Part shown: piece by piece, positions 1 to 12,449 of the stretch
How positions within the stretch are numbered: position 1 is the stretch's first letter
Layout of the letters: the number at the start of each line of letters is the position of its first letter
NCBI GenBank assembly: GCA_026018925.1
Contig: JAKSZU010000007.1
Span: forward strand, 99,659,501 to 99,723,500
Direction of reading: 5' to 3'
From: Tupaia tana
Taxonomy: Eukaryota > Chordata > Mammalia > Scandentia > Tupaiidae
Length of the DNA stretch: 64,000 nucleotides
Notes under the pieces: model-generated
The model's database searches: none
Told to the model about the DNA's origin: nothing
The model's input: only the letters and a program-made list of their open reading frames with translations
Program-made: the position numbers and the translations under genes

Positions 1-2954
1 GCTGGGCAGGTTGTTGCAGCAGCCGGGATAGAGCCTGGCTGCAGGGCTTGGGGGGACAGGCTGGGGAGGAGGTGCAGCGGGTCTCTGTGAGGAGCTGGGC
101 AGAAGGTTCTGGAAGGAGTGCCAGCGTCTCTCGGGGCAGCAGGGGCTGAGAGTGGCAGGGCACACACCCTGAGGTTCTCACCCAGCAGACAGAACCGTGC
201 CGGCTCCTTGCAGGGAAAGGTCGCGGGTTGGGGGAGGAGCCAGCCCTGGGGGCTTTTGATAACCCAGATGGCCACCGGCCACCGTCATCCAGGCTGGCTG
301 CTCCAGGCCTCTGCGTGCACGGCCTCACTCTAGGCCTGTGCATGCTGTGCTCTTCCTAGACGCCGCCGTCCAGTGATCCGGCCTTTCCTCTGCGGGAGAG
401 CCAGACCTCGGGTATGGTGTGTCTGGGCTCCACTCCGTGCTCAGCCACAGCTGGGACTTCCGCCAGGTGGGCTCAGGCCCCACCGCTGATTCTGTTAGTA
501 GAGCCATGGCCACAGGACCTGGACGAGGGCAGGGTCTGCTGAACCCTCGAGGGAGGGGTCCCCCGTTCCCAGTAGCGGGAGGGCACAGCCAGCCTGCAAG
601 GGGGCCGGCGTCATATGGCAGCTGCAGGGGCCACTGGCTGCCTTTCCTGCGGCCTCTCCAGCCTCCGGCCTCTGCGGATCTATTTGTCTGGACCCTCTGA
701 CAGGAGGCCGGCTCAGAGACAGGCTCGCCCTGGGGTGTCTCAGCCACTCCCGCAGTGGCCCATTGCCTGGTGAAGAGCATGGACTGTGGACGGGAGCTGG
801 TTCAGCTCTCCCTCCTGTCCTCCCTTCTCAGGGGACCTCACATGGGCACGCCCCTCCCTAACCCGCCTCCTTAGAGCCCTGAGAACCAGCACTCAGCCCA
901 GCTCCCTGGAACGCAGAGAAGCCCGGGCTCTGCGTGGGGAGGCCTGACCGGTGGCGTGACCTGGGACCCACTGAAGCGCAGGCCACAGACGCAGTTTGCC
1001 GGGTAGTGCGGTGCGCTGCGCTTCTTCCTGCACCCCCGGGTCCTTGCATCCCTGCTGGGGGGGACACCAAATGGCTTTACGTTCAGACTCACGAGCCTGT
1101 GACGGCTTGTCATGAACTCCTCAGTTCCTTGCAGGAAAGCAGGAGGAGTAAAAGGTGAAAGAGCATGACCTTGCTGGTCCCAGGGGGTCCGCGGGAAGCG
1201 GAGGGGGGATCTCTCTTCCAACCTGCTCTTCTGTGCTTTCGGGGTTTCTTCTCTGAGCTCCGTTTCCTCCTCTCCTTCCACCACTCACGGGGAAATTCAC
1301 GAACATGCAGAACAGCTTCTTTGGAACAGTGTCAGCGGCCAGGGCTGACACAGCCACCCCAGAGGCAGTGTGCGGAGGGCAGCGTTGAGGTCAGGCGGGA
1401 TCTCGGGGAACCGGGCGGGGAGGATTGCTCACAGGCTGTGGAGCAGCTGGGTCCTAGCCTGCGGCAGGCTCCTGTCCCGGAGGAGAGAGAGGAGGGGCTG
1501 GTTTTGTACACTTGGCTGCCTTGTGGGGTAACTCTAGCGGGGGCGGGTCTCCAGCGCAGACGGCCCACAGTGCATGGGGGCATCTGCTGAGGACGGGTCT
1601 TTGGAAGGCTGCGCCCTCGTAGCCAGGGTCCCTAATGCCGCTGTCTCTTAGGAGTTCTCTCCTGAAACACCTCTTCAGGGGCAGATTCGGAAGCGTAGAT
1701 GCTGCCTCCACCTCTCTGGCTGCCAGGAGGCTTTACCTGGGTCCCCATGGGCGGCACCGTACCATCTCAGGGCATGCCCAGGCCACCCCCGGGGACTTGA
1801 CCTGCTGTGCTGGCCCCAGCAGTAGGACATGAGGGCCAGTGTGGACCGACACGAAGCGGGACTTTCTGGGGAGGCTGCGCTGACGTGGGGAGGATCCCTG
1901 GGCTTGAATCAAGGAGCCGCTTAGCTCTGGGCCTTGGGCATGCAGATCCTTACACTGGCAAAACGGAGAAAAAGAAAAGGAGGGTGATGCCCGCCACACA
2001 CGCCTTTAGAGGGTATTACTGGACGTCTGTGGGAGAAAGTGTGAGAGAAACCCCCCGAGAGCCAACGCCGGCACCTCGCGCCGCATTGGTGGAGAACAGG
2101 ACGGGACCGGCGAGCCCGGATCCACGAGGCTTGTGCCGGGCAAGCCAGCTTCACGTGGCGTCTGATCTGCTAGTGTCGGGGTGCCCAGTCAGAGCCGGCT
2201 TGCCCAGTGTACCAGTTCCAAAGAGCAGGCTGGTGCCCCAGCTAACGTGCCAGGACAGGAAGCGCCGGCGCTGGAGGAGGGGCCTGTGCTGCCAGAGTGC
2301 AGGCCGGAGCCCTGTGCGGCCGTGGCCGAGCACACACATCCCCATGGGGTCGGCACAGGCTGCCGACTCCCAGGCCGGGATCTGGCTCCTACGCGCTCCT
2401 GCGAGGCTGACAGTGGTCAGGTCGTTGAGCAGCAGAGCTGCTGGAGTGTGGATGTTCATTTGGTGCCTCTGACCTGGGGATGCTGACGTGGGAGGGGTGT
2501 GTGTCCCCGGAACAGCCCTCGTCACCACCTGGTCCCAGGAGGAGAGGGAACGGGCCTGCAATGTCCATGAGGCCCAGTCAGAGCAGCAGCCGGGCCCAGG
2601 AAGGTGGGGCGAGGAGGAAGGGGAGCCGCTGTGCACGGAGCCCACCTTGCAGAGGAAGAGTGGTCCATGGCACCTGCCATTTGCCTTGAACCTCGAGGAA
2701 TCCCCCAAAGACACGGTAAAGCTGCAGTTGTATTGGAGCTGAGGTTACGAATTCGCAAGGACCACCCACAGGCTGGAGGAAGGAGACCCCAGAGCTGCGT
2801 TCCATCGCGGTAGGTCTGAAGCTGGGTGTGCTTGGGAGGAACACGTGCCCACTCTGACTGTGAGCAAGGCCAGGGCCCTGGACAGACAGGGCCGTGAACC
2901 AGCTCGTGTCCCTGAGCACGCGTTAGGCACAGCAACCGTAGGGCACATGCACTC

Positions 2955-3064
2955 ACCTGAGAAAGAGAGAGAGTGAGAGAAAGCAGTTCACCAGGTCCAG
3001 GACTCGAACTGCTGTTGGCCACATGGGAGTCCAGCACCTCAACCGCCATGCCACCTGCTGGCCC
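2955..3064 (-). repeat. Short tRNA-derived SINE (type E-like)
   Basis: Read on the minus strand: a tRNA-type head ending in the B-box GTTCGAGTCC, then a direct jump to a CT-rich run (GAGAGAGTGAGAGAAAG on +). The middle body of type A/B is missing. Confidence 0.7.
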
Positions 3065-3242
3065 TCCACACTGGAGTTTAAAGGTGAAGGGAGCATAAGG
3101 GACCGGGCCAGGGGAACGTTCTGGAGCGAGCAGCTCCTCCGTAGGTCAGGGACGAGAGCCAGGAGAGGAGGCACTGGGAGGTCCGGGACCGTCCCGCGTG
3201 TTGGCTACGACCCTGGCCCTCGCTGAGGCGGTGTCCGCAGCG

Positions 3243-3250
3243 TATAAAGG
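3243..3250 (+). promoter_or_regulatory. Isolated TATA-like box
   Basis: TATAAAGG in a GC-rich setting (GCAGCGTATAAAGGGTCCC). It matches a TATA element by composition only. No transcript or conserved start context is visible, so it may be chance. Confidence 0.15.
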
Positions 3251-3801
3251 GTCCCGCATCCATGTGTGCACTCGCTCGCGTGAACCACAGGGTCAGGCTC
3301 CAGGAATGCAAAGGCCAGTAGCGGTCTGTGCCCGTTCGCTCACCGCGGGGTCCCACTGGCCCTCTGCACCCCACGGCATGGCGGGGCTCGCCACGATCTC
3401 GGTTTCGCACACGAGGAGACCTCCCGCTCCTCATTAGTGAGAGGCAGGGGCAGAGCAGGAGGCAGCAGGGGGGTGGCAGGAAGCTGCAGGCGGCAGAGTG
3501 CGGGGCCTTGTTACGTGCTCAGATAAGATACGGTATGGAATCCGCGTGGGAGTGACTTCTGAGGGCAGAGAGTGTGGGGACAGGGCGGCAGCAGGCTCCG
3601 GCCTCTCGCCAGCTCTCCACCTACGGCCACTCTCCTAAGCACCAGGGATCCATCGTCTGGGCGAACCCGAGCCGTGCAAAAATGGCACTGGCTGTTCCTG
3701 TGAGGACGGCGGAAGTTCACCTTCCCAGTTAGAGATGCATTCTGCCTGCACACCTGCCAGACGAGAGCTGCTCGATCAGTAAGGGACTTCCGCAGTTAGG
3801 A

Positions 3802-3803
<2 letters not shown>

Positions 3804-3836
<33 letters not shown>

Positions 3837-3851
3837 ATGCGTGTGCGTGCA
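3804..3851 (+). repeat. (TG)n microsatellite
   Basis: About 14 uninterrupted TG units followed by imperfect TGCG/TGTGCG units; a Z-DNA-prone alternating purine-pyrimidine tract. Confidence 0.95.
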
Positions 3852-4021
3852 AGACATCTTAGAGTAATGTTCGTGGACTTGGGAGTCAGGCTGAACAATT
3901 TTCAGCATGCAGCCACCTCCACGGCCTTTAGGCGGCTCCTGTCAACTCTCAAACCCGGTTTCTACATCCACACTAACAACTCCCCAGGACTGTCGCGAGA
4001 AGTGAGTGAGATGATGTATGT

Positions 4022-4192
4022 ACTGACTGGCTGCGTGTCCTGAGAGGGGTTGCTTCACCTCCCTAAACCTCGGCTTCCTCATGCGTGAAAAGGCAGTGGT
4101 GCCGGGAAGCTGCTCATCTGGGCCCACCCCCCGGCCTGTTGTGAGGATTCAAATGAGCAGTGCGTGTACAGCACGGCGCCTGGCCGTGGAAG
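4022..4192 (+). repeat. MIR SINE remnant
   Basis: Diagnostic MIR order: CACCTCCCTAAACCTCGGCTTCC, then TCATGCGTGAAAAGG, then TGTTGTGAGGATTCAAATGAG and GCGCCTGGC. Old and diverged. Confidence 0.75.
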
Positions 4193-6199
4193 TCCTTGAG
4201 AAACTTTAGTCATGGCTATTGTACTGCTCCATGGAAGCTGCGACGCGTGGAGACAACGTCACACAGGCAGTAAATTCAAACCGGAGTGAAATTGCATGGC
4301 TACAGCCACACCCCCTGTGTGCGTTGTTTTGCTTTCGGGACAGAGTTTAATGACGATCTATGCATGGTGAGCGTCTCGAATATTGTCACCTCCCAATGGA
4401 CACTGAGGCAGCATCAGATGCCATGGATGGCCGTGAGCCCCACAGTAAGGCCCTCCCTCCCTGCACAGCCTGCACTGCTCCGAGGACAGAAATACACCAG
4501 CGAGGTGACCCAGATCTTCTCCGAGGCCCTCGGGGCAGCCCCTACTGCCTGTAGTTTTCCAAAGTGGGTCAAGAGTTGGTATTTGGAGGAGAGTTCTCCG
4601 TCTGTCCTGAGGGAAGCCTTTCTATCCTGAGAAGCTGTCATAGGTCTTTTCTCCTTCATCACCTTCAAAACTCAGTAGGGACCAGCAGGCAGAAGCTGGA
4701 CAGGGAAATGAGAGCAGAGCCCTGGCCCTGCAAGCAGGAAGGGTGGGGACTGCGGCACCTGGCATTCCCCAGAGGCCATGTGCCACCACTGTGGCAGGAG
4801 CTCACGGTGTGACATCCACTTCCTAAGAGCTTCAGTGTCACAGCATGGAGCCACTCTGTGACACATACATTGGGTGACACATGCAGAGGGGACATTCCCA
4901 GGTCAGGAAAAAACACCAGACAGAATGGAGGAGGGGCGGCCTGAACCGCCTCGTATTCTCTGGCACGCACTTTCTGAGGGTGGTCTCGTTGTCCCTCTGG
5001 AGGAATGCAACCCTGAGGATTCCTGACGGAGGCCCCGCTGCTCACAGAAGTGTTTTTTGGAGATTAGATTGTCGCTTTTCTTTCAATTAAATTACAAATA
5101 ATTATGATCACAGTAAAAAGAATGACGGCTCCTGCCTTTCGAGGCGCGCTTCGACTGTCTCTGTGCCGGCCTGTCCTGCCCAGCCCTCAGTGCCCTCCGC
5201 GGAGCCCCGTCAGTCGGAGTTGCCCTCCCGGCCCACAGCATCAGGCATGAGTGCCAGCGAAAGGCTCAAAGGGCGTGGAGTCATTCTCTGGACTTAAGAG
5301 AGAAACTTCAGGGCTCCTCTCACGCCCAACTTCCCCCCAGCTGGGTTCGTCTCTGTCCCTGGCCACTCGACTGCCACCATCCCACCCTGTCTACACCCGC
5401 TTCTGAGCAACTCTGTCTGCTTCTGCCGGGTGACTGTGTGGTCATAGTGCCTGCTCGTCCGTGCAAGCCAGTGCTCCGGAAATGATTGCAGGCACGCTTG
5501 GGAGAAGGTTCTCATTATGTTTGTTGAATGACTTAATGAATACTGTCGAATTCCGTGCACCACACTGCAGGTTCCTGATAGCAACTCCAAGACTTATTTT
5601 GGGAATGCAACAAAGTCAAAGCTTTACTCTAAAAGAATGAAACTATGTATTTAATTAAGGTGTTGTCACGCTCTGGAGAAAAGTGGAGAAATTTGGGGGC
5701 GTTCAGGAGGCCACATGGTCTCCCGACATAGGGAGCTGCCACCAGCCTGGACGGTGGCCATCTGTGCAGGGATCCAGACTGTCCGCAGCCCTCGGGACAC
5801 ACCGGCATGCACGTGGAGCCGGGAGGAGGCGCCCAGCACAGCCCGCCCTGCCACCTGCAGGACTCAGCAAGCTCTTGGGCAGCGTGGTGCTGCTTCCCGT
5901 TACCTGGTCTCCACCTGCCGACCACTCCCAGCCTCCTGGGGTTCGGACCAAGACCAGCAGGGACGGGGACAGAGACCAGACTCCGCAGAGGAGCTCACAA
6001 ACTCAGATGCTCACGCACAGCCCAGTGCTGGCCTCTCCTGCTGCCCAACAGCACGGGTGTGACCCAGGGTGCAGACCCTAGGGAGGAAGCCCGGCCAGAG
6101 CACTGACCAGAGCCAAAGGACTCTGGCCCCACAGGAGTGTGAACCCTGACTCGGAGTTGGCAGGCATCACTCCACAGAGTCCTCGCCCTGACCTCTGAG

Positions 6200-6427
6200 A
6201 TCCACAAGCATGCTGAGGTCAGAGAGACAGAGACAGAGAGAGGGACAGTTAGAAATCACCCTTGGGGTGGAGGGGTGGCCACAGGGCAACCCCTCTGTTC
6301 TCCTCTCAGGATTTTGGACACGCACACATACACCTGGAGTGATTTTCAAGCCGCTGGGTCCAGAACTCGAGTCGCAGTCAGCCACGTGGGTGCTCAGCAC
6401 CTTAACCCTCACTCCGCCTACTGGCCC
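6200..6427 (-). repeat. tRNA-derived SINE, type A/B
   Basis: Minus-strand copy: head GGCCAGTAGGCGGAG, B-box like CGACTCGAGTTC, GA-rich run at the left end. Diverged. Confidence 0.8.
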
Positions 6428-6455
6428 AAGAAGCATTTTAAAAGGTGATTGCAAG

Positions 6456-6697
6456 GGGGGCCCATAGCCTACTGGTTAAGGGAGTCAAAATCCACACGAC
6501 CAACCGTGGTTCAAATCCCGCCCTGGCAGCTGGAACAACCCACCAGGCACCTGGGCATGTGTGTCCAAAACTCCCCACAGGATGAAGTAGAGGAGATAGG
6601 ACGCGGCATGACTATGTCCCATTGGGGGCACTTCCTCCCATTCTGTCTCCCAGGGAGCACATGCACCCTCTGGTAGCTAAGCATAAATAAATAAAAG
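6456..6697 (+). repeat. tRNA-derived SINE, type C
   Basis: Head GGGGCCCATAGCCTACTGGTTAAGGGAG, B-box GGTTCAAATCCC, body ATGAAGTAGAGGAG, tail TCTGGTAGCTAAGCATAAATAAATAAAA. It follows the preceding inverted SINE after only 28 bp. Confidence 0.82.
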
Positions 6698-7974
6698 ATG
6701 ACGGCAAATGAGAGGGCTAGACGAGAGGAAAGCCCAAGGCAGGCTGTGCCCCAGGGGAGAGGCCGCGGTGGGAAGGTGGGTCGCCCACCCTCGCTCCACG
6801 GAAACTGCCTGGAAGGAGTGTCAGGCCCCTCACGGGGCTCAGTGACGGGCTCTCGGAAGCCGGTTCTGCCTCTGATAGTAGGGAGTGCTGGGCCGTCTCC
6901 GGTTCACCCGTTCTTCCGTTAAACGCTCACAGGCAGTGTGGGGAGTACAGAATGAAGATGAAATCTTCTCCCTCGTGGACTTTGCCATCTGTCGGGGTGG
7001 CTAGGAGACGCTACAGAACCTTCCCGCAAAGTGGGCGGTGGCGACTCCAGCCTCAGCCAGCTCTTAGGGCCGCAGCGGCTCAGGAAGTACACGAGGGCCC
7101 CCGGCATGTCCCGGCCTGGAGCTGGGAGCCAGGGCGCCTCACGAGCACTCAGAGCCATGGTGCAGGCCCAGTGCGGGTGCGATGGCCTGGTCTGGGATCT
7201 GTGAGGTGGCCTAGGATTGGGCCTGCCCATGTCGTTGACCTGCCCCACCACGCAGCCAGTGTGCGCTATCATCGGCACAGGCACAGGTGAGGGCGCGGGC
7301 CATGGCGGCTGTGAGGACTTTGCAGGTGACACGGCAGAGCATCCAAGGTCTTGACCACTCTGCCCCACTGCTCCCCGCAGGTGAGCGTGGGACCTGCAGC
7401 TGTGTCATTCCGGCAGGAAGGAGCCACACTGCCGTGCTCCTGGACGGGCTCGCCCTCCTAGCCCGAGCGGGGCGAGCAGGGTAACGTGCGGTTGCCTGAC
7501 TCTCAGTCCCTGTTCTCAGGCTCTGAGTCCGGAGGACAGCCTTATCTGAGGTGGTTCATGAGAAACTGACACACACACTTCTCGTGCAGGACCCAGGGCA
7601 GCAACTGGGCTGTCTGCCAGTGGGGAATTCGTGGAACTCAGATCGTCTGCGAACGGTGCTCATGAGACAGGTCAGCTTATCTTGCTAGGTTTATTTTTAC
7701 TCCAGGGAACTTGCCACCGTGGGAAGTCTGTCCTTGCAGAGGCCTGAGTGCACGAGACAAACCCAAACAATGGAACGACAGCTCCAGGGAGACCAAGCTG
7801 ACTCCCTGCTAGAAAAGGCAGCACTTCAGGGATGTAGGGGAGAAGCCGCAGAGCCCGGGTGCTGCACCTTCTCTCTGAGCATAGAGGAGCTTTCCTTGCA
7901 GCCCTCGAAGCTCATGTTGAAGTTACCTCTCCTCCGTGCTGCTAAGATTTGGGGTAGACTATGCTAAATCATGA

Positions 7975-8452
7975 ATCGACCTGAATACCCAAGAACCAAT
8001 GCCTGGATTAAAAAAATATACGGCACATATACACAATGGAATATTACTCAGCCATGAAGAATGAGACTCTGTCATTCGATACAAAGTGGATGAGTCTAGA
8101 TTTAATGCTAAGTGAAAGAAGCCAGTCTATGAAAGACAAACGTGGTATGTCCCCGCTCAGTATATACCAAATGTCTGCACTGCCCTCTCTGGCAGAAATT
8201 GAAAGGCTTGGAGACATAACAGCAGGGAGGGCAAGTATAGCCACCAGAGTCTCTATGGGAGGGGTGGGCTGTGGAGGGCGCATGGGAGGGGTTCGGCAAA
8301 ATATTTCATAGACACAGGAATGTAAGGTTCTTTGCTGAAGACAACGTATATAACAAAATCCCTGATCTGATTGCCACTCACTGCATGCATGCTTTGGAAA
8401 AACACGTTGTATGCCATAAAGATTTATGACAATTAAATGTAAATAAGAAAAT
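7975..8452 (+). mobile_element. LINE-1 3' end fragment
   Basis: Contains the common L1 stretch CAATGGAATATTACTCAGCC followed by the AAGTGAAAGAAGCCAGTC segment, then a 3' UTR-like end (GCATGC...CCATAAAGATTTATGACAATTAAATG). Open-frame remnants are short; the copy is 5' truncated and dead. Confidence 0.85.
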
Positions 8453-8455
8453 ACA

Positions 8456-8739
8456 GGGCCAGCAGGTGGTTTAGAGGTTAGGGTGGTTGGGTCCCACATG
8501 GCTCAGTGCTCAGTTTGAGTCCCACATCAGGTGGCTTGCAAATCACACTAGGCACATGTGCATCCATGCCCCAAATCCTGAGGAAAATGGAGGAGAAAGG
8601 ATTGTGGCACAGCCATTCCCCTGGGGGCATCCCTCACTTTCTCTCTCTGTCCATCTCTCTGAGGAGCACATGTGCCCTATAGCAAACTACCAAGAAAAAA
8701 ATTAAATTAAAATTTTAAAATAAAATTTAAAAATTAAAC
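8456..8739 (+). repeat. tRNA-derived SINE, type B
   Basis: Head GGGCCAGCAGGTGGTTTAGAGG, B-box-like AGTTTGAGTCCC, body GGAAAATGGAGGAGAAAGG, tail GCCCTATAGCAAAC followed by an AT-rich end. It sits exactly at the 3' end of the L1 fragment. Confidence 0.85.
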
Positions 8740-9680
8740 AGAATGCACTGCTCTGGAACATCAGCCCCACAGCTACCCTTCTCTCATGCCATGAGCCCAG
8801 TAGTCCATTTAACCACATGGCTTTCTGCAATGTGCAGGATTTACCAAGTGGTGCGACTCTCATCGAGATGTGAGCAATGGCAGCGAGGGAGGCTTACCCA
8901 CCGCAGGGCCGCGGGTCTCATTCCATCTTAGTTTGCAGTATTGATCTTATTCCATGCTGAGCTCGCTAGTCTGTCAGAGCTTCTTGCAAGTCCAGGGAAC
9001 AGGGAATTCACGCCGATCTTCGCGGCTGGCAGAGAACCAAGCCACCTTGCGATTCTTCCCTCGGCGCAGTGCCCAGGCTACAGAAGCAGCAGAGCGTGAG
9101 TCGTTGAGTCCTGAGTGACTAGATCAAGCATGTGTATGCAGGAATGAAGAGATGAATAATAGATGAAGGGGAAAGACAGACACTCTCCGACCAGAATCAT
9201 GGGATATATTTAATATCAAGTGTTGTCAGGTTCACAAGTTCATTTCCAGCAACACAAAGTCAAGCCAAGTTCAAGTGCTGATAGGGTTCTAGCGTGTGTG
9301 TCCGCCATCTGACTTCAACCATTACGTTTTCTGGAAACTTCTCTTCACCTGAAGCACAGGGTCGTATTCCAGCAGCCACAAGGTCCTGTCTGCTCTGCCT
9401 GATTGGAAGACAGGATGGGCCCACGCTGGGATGGGGGGGAGATGCAGAGAAACACAGGTAGCTGAAGACCTATTAAGAGAGAGAGGTGGACGGTGGCACA
9501 GGGTAACAGGTGATGGTCTGTGGGCGTCTGTGGGATGGTTCCCGGTGTGTGCCTCGCGGCCTCCCTGCATACACCAGCAGGCATGATCCAGGGCTGGCTG
9601 GGGCTGGATCAGCATCAAGACCCTGTTGGAGGTGTTCTCCTTCTCTCACAAAATAAATATAATTTTAAAAATTCAATAGA

Positions 9681-9945
9681 GGGGCCAGTAGGTGGTATAG
9701 TGGTTGAGGTGCTAGACCCCCACATGACTGACTATGGTTCAAGTCCTGGAACTGACAGCTTGAAAATCATGCCAGGTCCATGTGAGTGCATACCCAGTAT
9801 CCCAGGGGGAGAACAGAGGAGAAGGGATTGTGCCATGGCCATCCCCCCAGGGGTGATTTCTCACTTGCTCTCTCACTGTCTCTCACTGTCTCTCTCTTTC
9901 TCTCTCCAGCAAGCACACACGCCTTGTGGCAAAAACAAACAAAAC
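9681..9945 (+). repeat. tRNA-derived SINE, type B, with TSD
   Basis: Head GGGGCCAGTAGGTGGTATAGTGG, B-box GGTTCAAGTCC, CT-rich 3' part. Flanked by AAAATTCAATAGA (9668-9680) and AAAATTCAGTAGA (9946-9958), a 13-bp TSD with one mismatch. Confidence 0.9.
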
Positions 9946-10680
9946 AAAATTCAGTAGATAAAGTCTTCAGTCTTGAAGATCTTATTATAAAATATTTTAT
10001 TCCACAAAAGCTGAGAACTCACCGTGGCCAGGTAGAAAATAGCATCCTTGTTATGACAGCAAAGAGTAAGAATCCTTACAGCTCTGTGGATCTGGGCGAG
10101 CACAGCAGGAGGTGGTCCTGGAGAGGGAACAAGGAAGACGGTTGTGTTGTTCCAAGCCAGTGTCGTTCCAAAGGTGCAGTGGAGGCAAACAGGGCCCATT
10201 CCCAGAGCAATGGCAGCACAGGTGAACCGAAGAGTGGATGTTGTGCCTCGTAAGAGGCCTGAGTGCAAGCGCTCCAGTTTGGAAGTCTGAGGACTGAGCA
10301 GCTAGGGCAGGACAGCGACCTCAGAGAGAGCCTGAAGCGTTCAGGGACACTGCAGGTCCGCAGGGAGCCCTTCCGTAAACAGCTCCCTTGGTAGGCTCCG
10401 GGGGGCGAGTACTGAGCAAAGCATGCCTGACCACGTGGTCTCCTGTGGGCAGGAAGATCACAGGATGAGCAGTAAGGACCTGGGGTGAGAACCAGCCTTC
10501 CCACAGGGCGCCTGGATAACCGACCATATCTGTCTGGGTGTCATGAGCTGTGTAGGGACTGAGTGAATAACCCACCTTGTGCTCAGTTTCCAGGCTCTGC
10601 TTTTCAGACTGTCTATTTGAAGTTTATTAATTCATTGTGTTTCTTTTTATTTCCAATTGGAGTAAAATGAATTGTATTAT

Positions 10681-10905
10681 TGGGACCAGCCATTGGAGTA
10701 ATGGCTGTGTCGCTGGATTTCCATGTAATTGACTGCAGTTCGAGTCTCAGACCCAGTGGCTTAAACTCACACCAGGCGTGTGTGCATGCATGCCCAAAAT
10801 CCCAAGAGGAGAATGGAGGAGAAGGGATTGCAGCATGGACATCCCCCCCGGGGGGTGACTTCTTGCTTTCTGTCTTTCTGTCTCTCTCCGTCTTTCTGGT
10901 GAGTA
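10681..10905 (+). repeat. tRNA-derived SINE, type A, lacking its A tail
   Basis: Head GGGACCAGCC, B-box AGTTCGAGTCTC, C/G palindrome and CT run. It stops at TGGTGAGTA, before the usual GCCCTATAGCAAAAACC end. A perfect 11-bp TSD AATTGTATTAT (10670-10680 and 10906-10916) shows that this is the complete insertion. Confidence 0.85.
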
Positions 10906-11070
10906 AATTGTATTATCTTGGAAATGGCATACATAGGACAACCTTGCACTTAAAAAATTCTAGATGTGAAATTCTTTAGCCATCCACTTATGCACAGAGG
11001 TGTGTCAGGAGCAACGGGCCCCAAATTCCCTTCAGTTGAAAGATGCTGAGTCATTTGAATATAATGGTGA

Positions 11071-11361
<291 letters not shown>

Positions 11362-12198
11362 TAAGTCTGAGACCAACCAGGCCTCTGTCCTGGCGGTGCT
11401 CTGCTCTGGGTTTTTGGGTGCAGAAAAGCTGAGCTGCGGTGACCAAGCTTGGAAGGCTGCGGCCAGCTCTAAAAGAGAATGGATGAGTGCGTGAATGAGT
11501 TAGAATAACGTTTGCTGGGGGCGGGGTCGGGGGGAATGGGACAGGTTATCAAACTCAATGTTCCCACTTGTGTAGAAGAAGAACGGAACAACTGAGCAGG
11601 GCAGTAAGCCACTCAAAGTCTCCCTGTTTTCTGGGATACCACGCCTCGAGCTGAGACCTATTCCCCTCCACCTCACTAACCTCATCTAAGGCTGCAGGAC
11701 CCAGTTTCCTACAGCCCCCCTTTCGGAGAAGCCAGTGCTCCATGAGCCAGGCTCCAGGACACAACTCGCCAGAGAGAAAACGGCTCTGTTCTGGGCCAAT
11801 GCACTCTTCTACTCTGTGAAATCTCATTCCTTTCCCCTGCCCTGTGCTTATGCCGAATATCACCTGACCCAGCCTTCCAATGGCGAGGAGACTGTATATG
11901 TTTACTCACACTGATAACTTGTGCGTGTTGACAGCACAGCTTGTCCCAGGGTCTTTGGTCTGCAAACAAGCCCAGTGGCCCTGTCCCAGACACAGGGAGC
12001 AGAGGCGTCAGCATTTGATGGGTGGCATGCTCGCATGGTTGTGTCTCTACAGCTGACACGTGGAGAGAACAGCTGCGGGCTGTGCTCACTCTGTGCCTCG
12101 TCAGGGATACCGAGGCAGGCCCGAGGTCTCCAGCTGCATAGCTCCAAACATTCACATTCAGCATTTCTGTTTGTTTGCTTGCTTGCTTGTTCTGCTTT

Positions 12199-12449
12199 GT
12201 TTTTTTTTAGGCTTTTGTCATTGGGCATATGCACTTGCTAGAGAAAGTCAGAGAGAGACCAGGAGAGGGCAAGTGAGAAATAAGCCCTCACAGGGATGGC
12301 CACACTGCAATCCCTTCTACTCCATTCTGCTCTTGGGATGTTGGGCATTCACGCACATGCACCCGGCATGACCTTTCAAGTCACTGAGTACACGACTCAA
12401 AGCAAGGAGTTGGCCATGTGGGAATCCAGCCCCTTAACCTGCTGGCCCC
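12199..12449 (-). repeat. tRNA-derived SINE, type B
   Basis: Minus-strand copy from a T run through GCCATAGGG-like and GA-rich segments to a head reading GGGGCCAGCAGG on the minus strand; the middle is diverged. Confidence 0.8.

Noticed and set aside
8036-8311. 91-codon frame starting MEYYSAMKN
   Set aside because: A well-known by-product of the L1 3' region, not a host gene.
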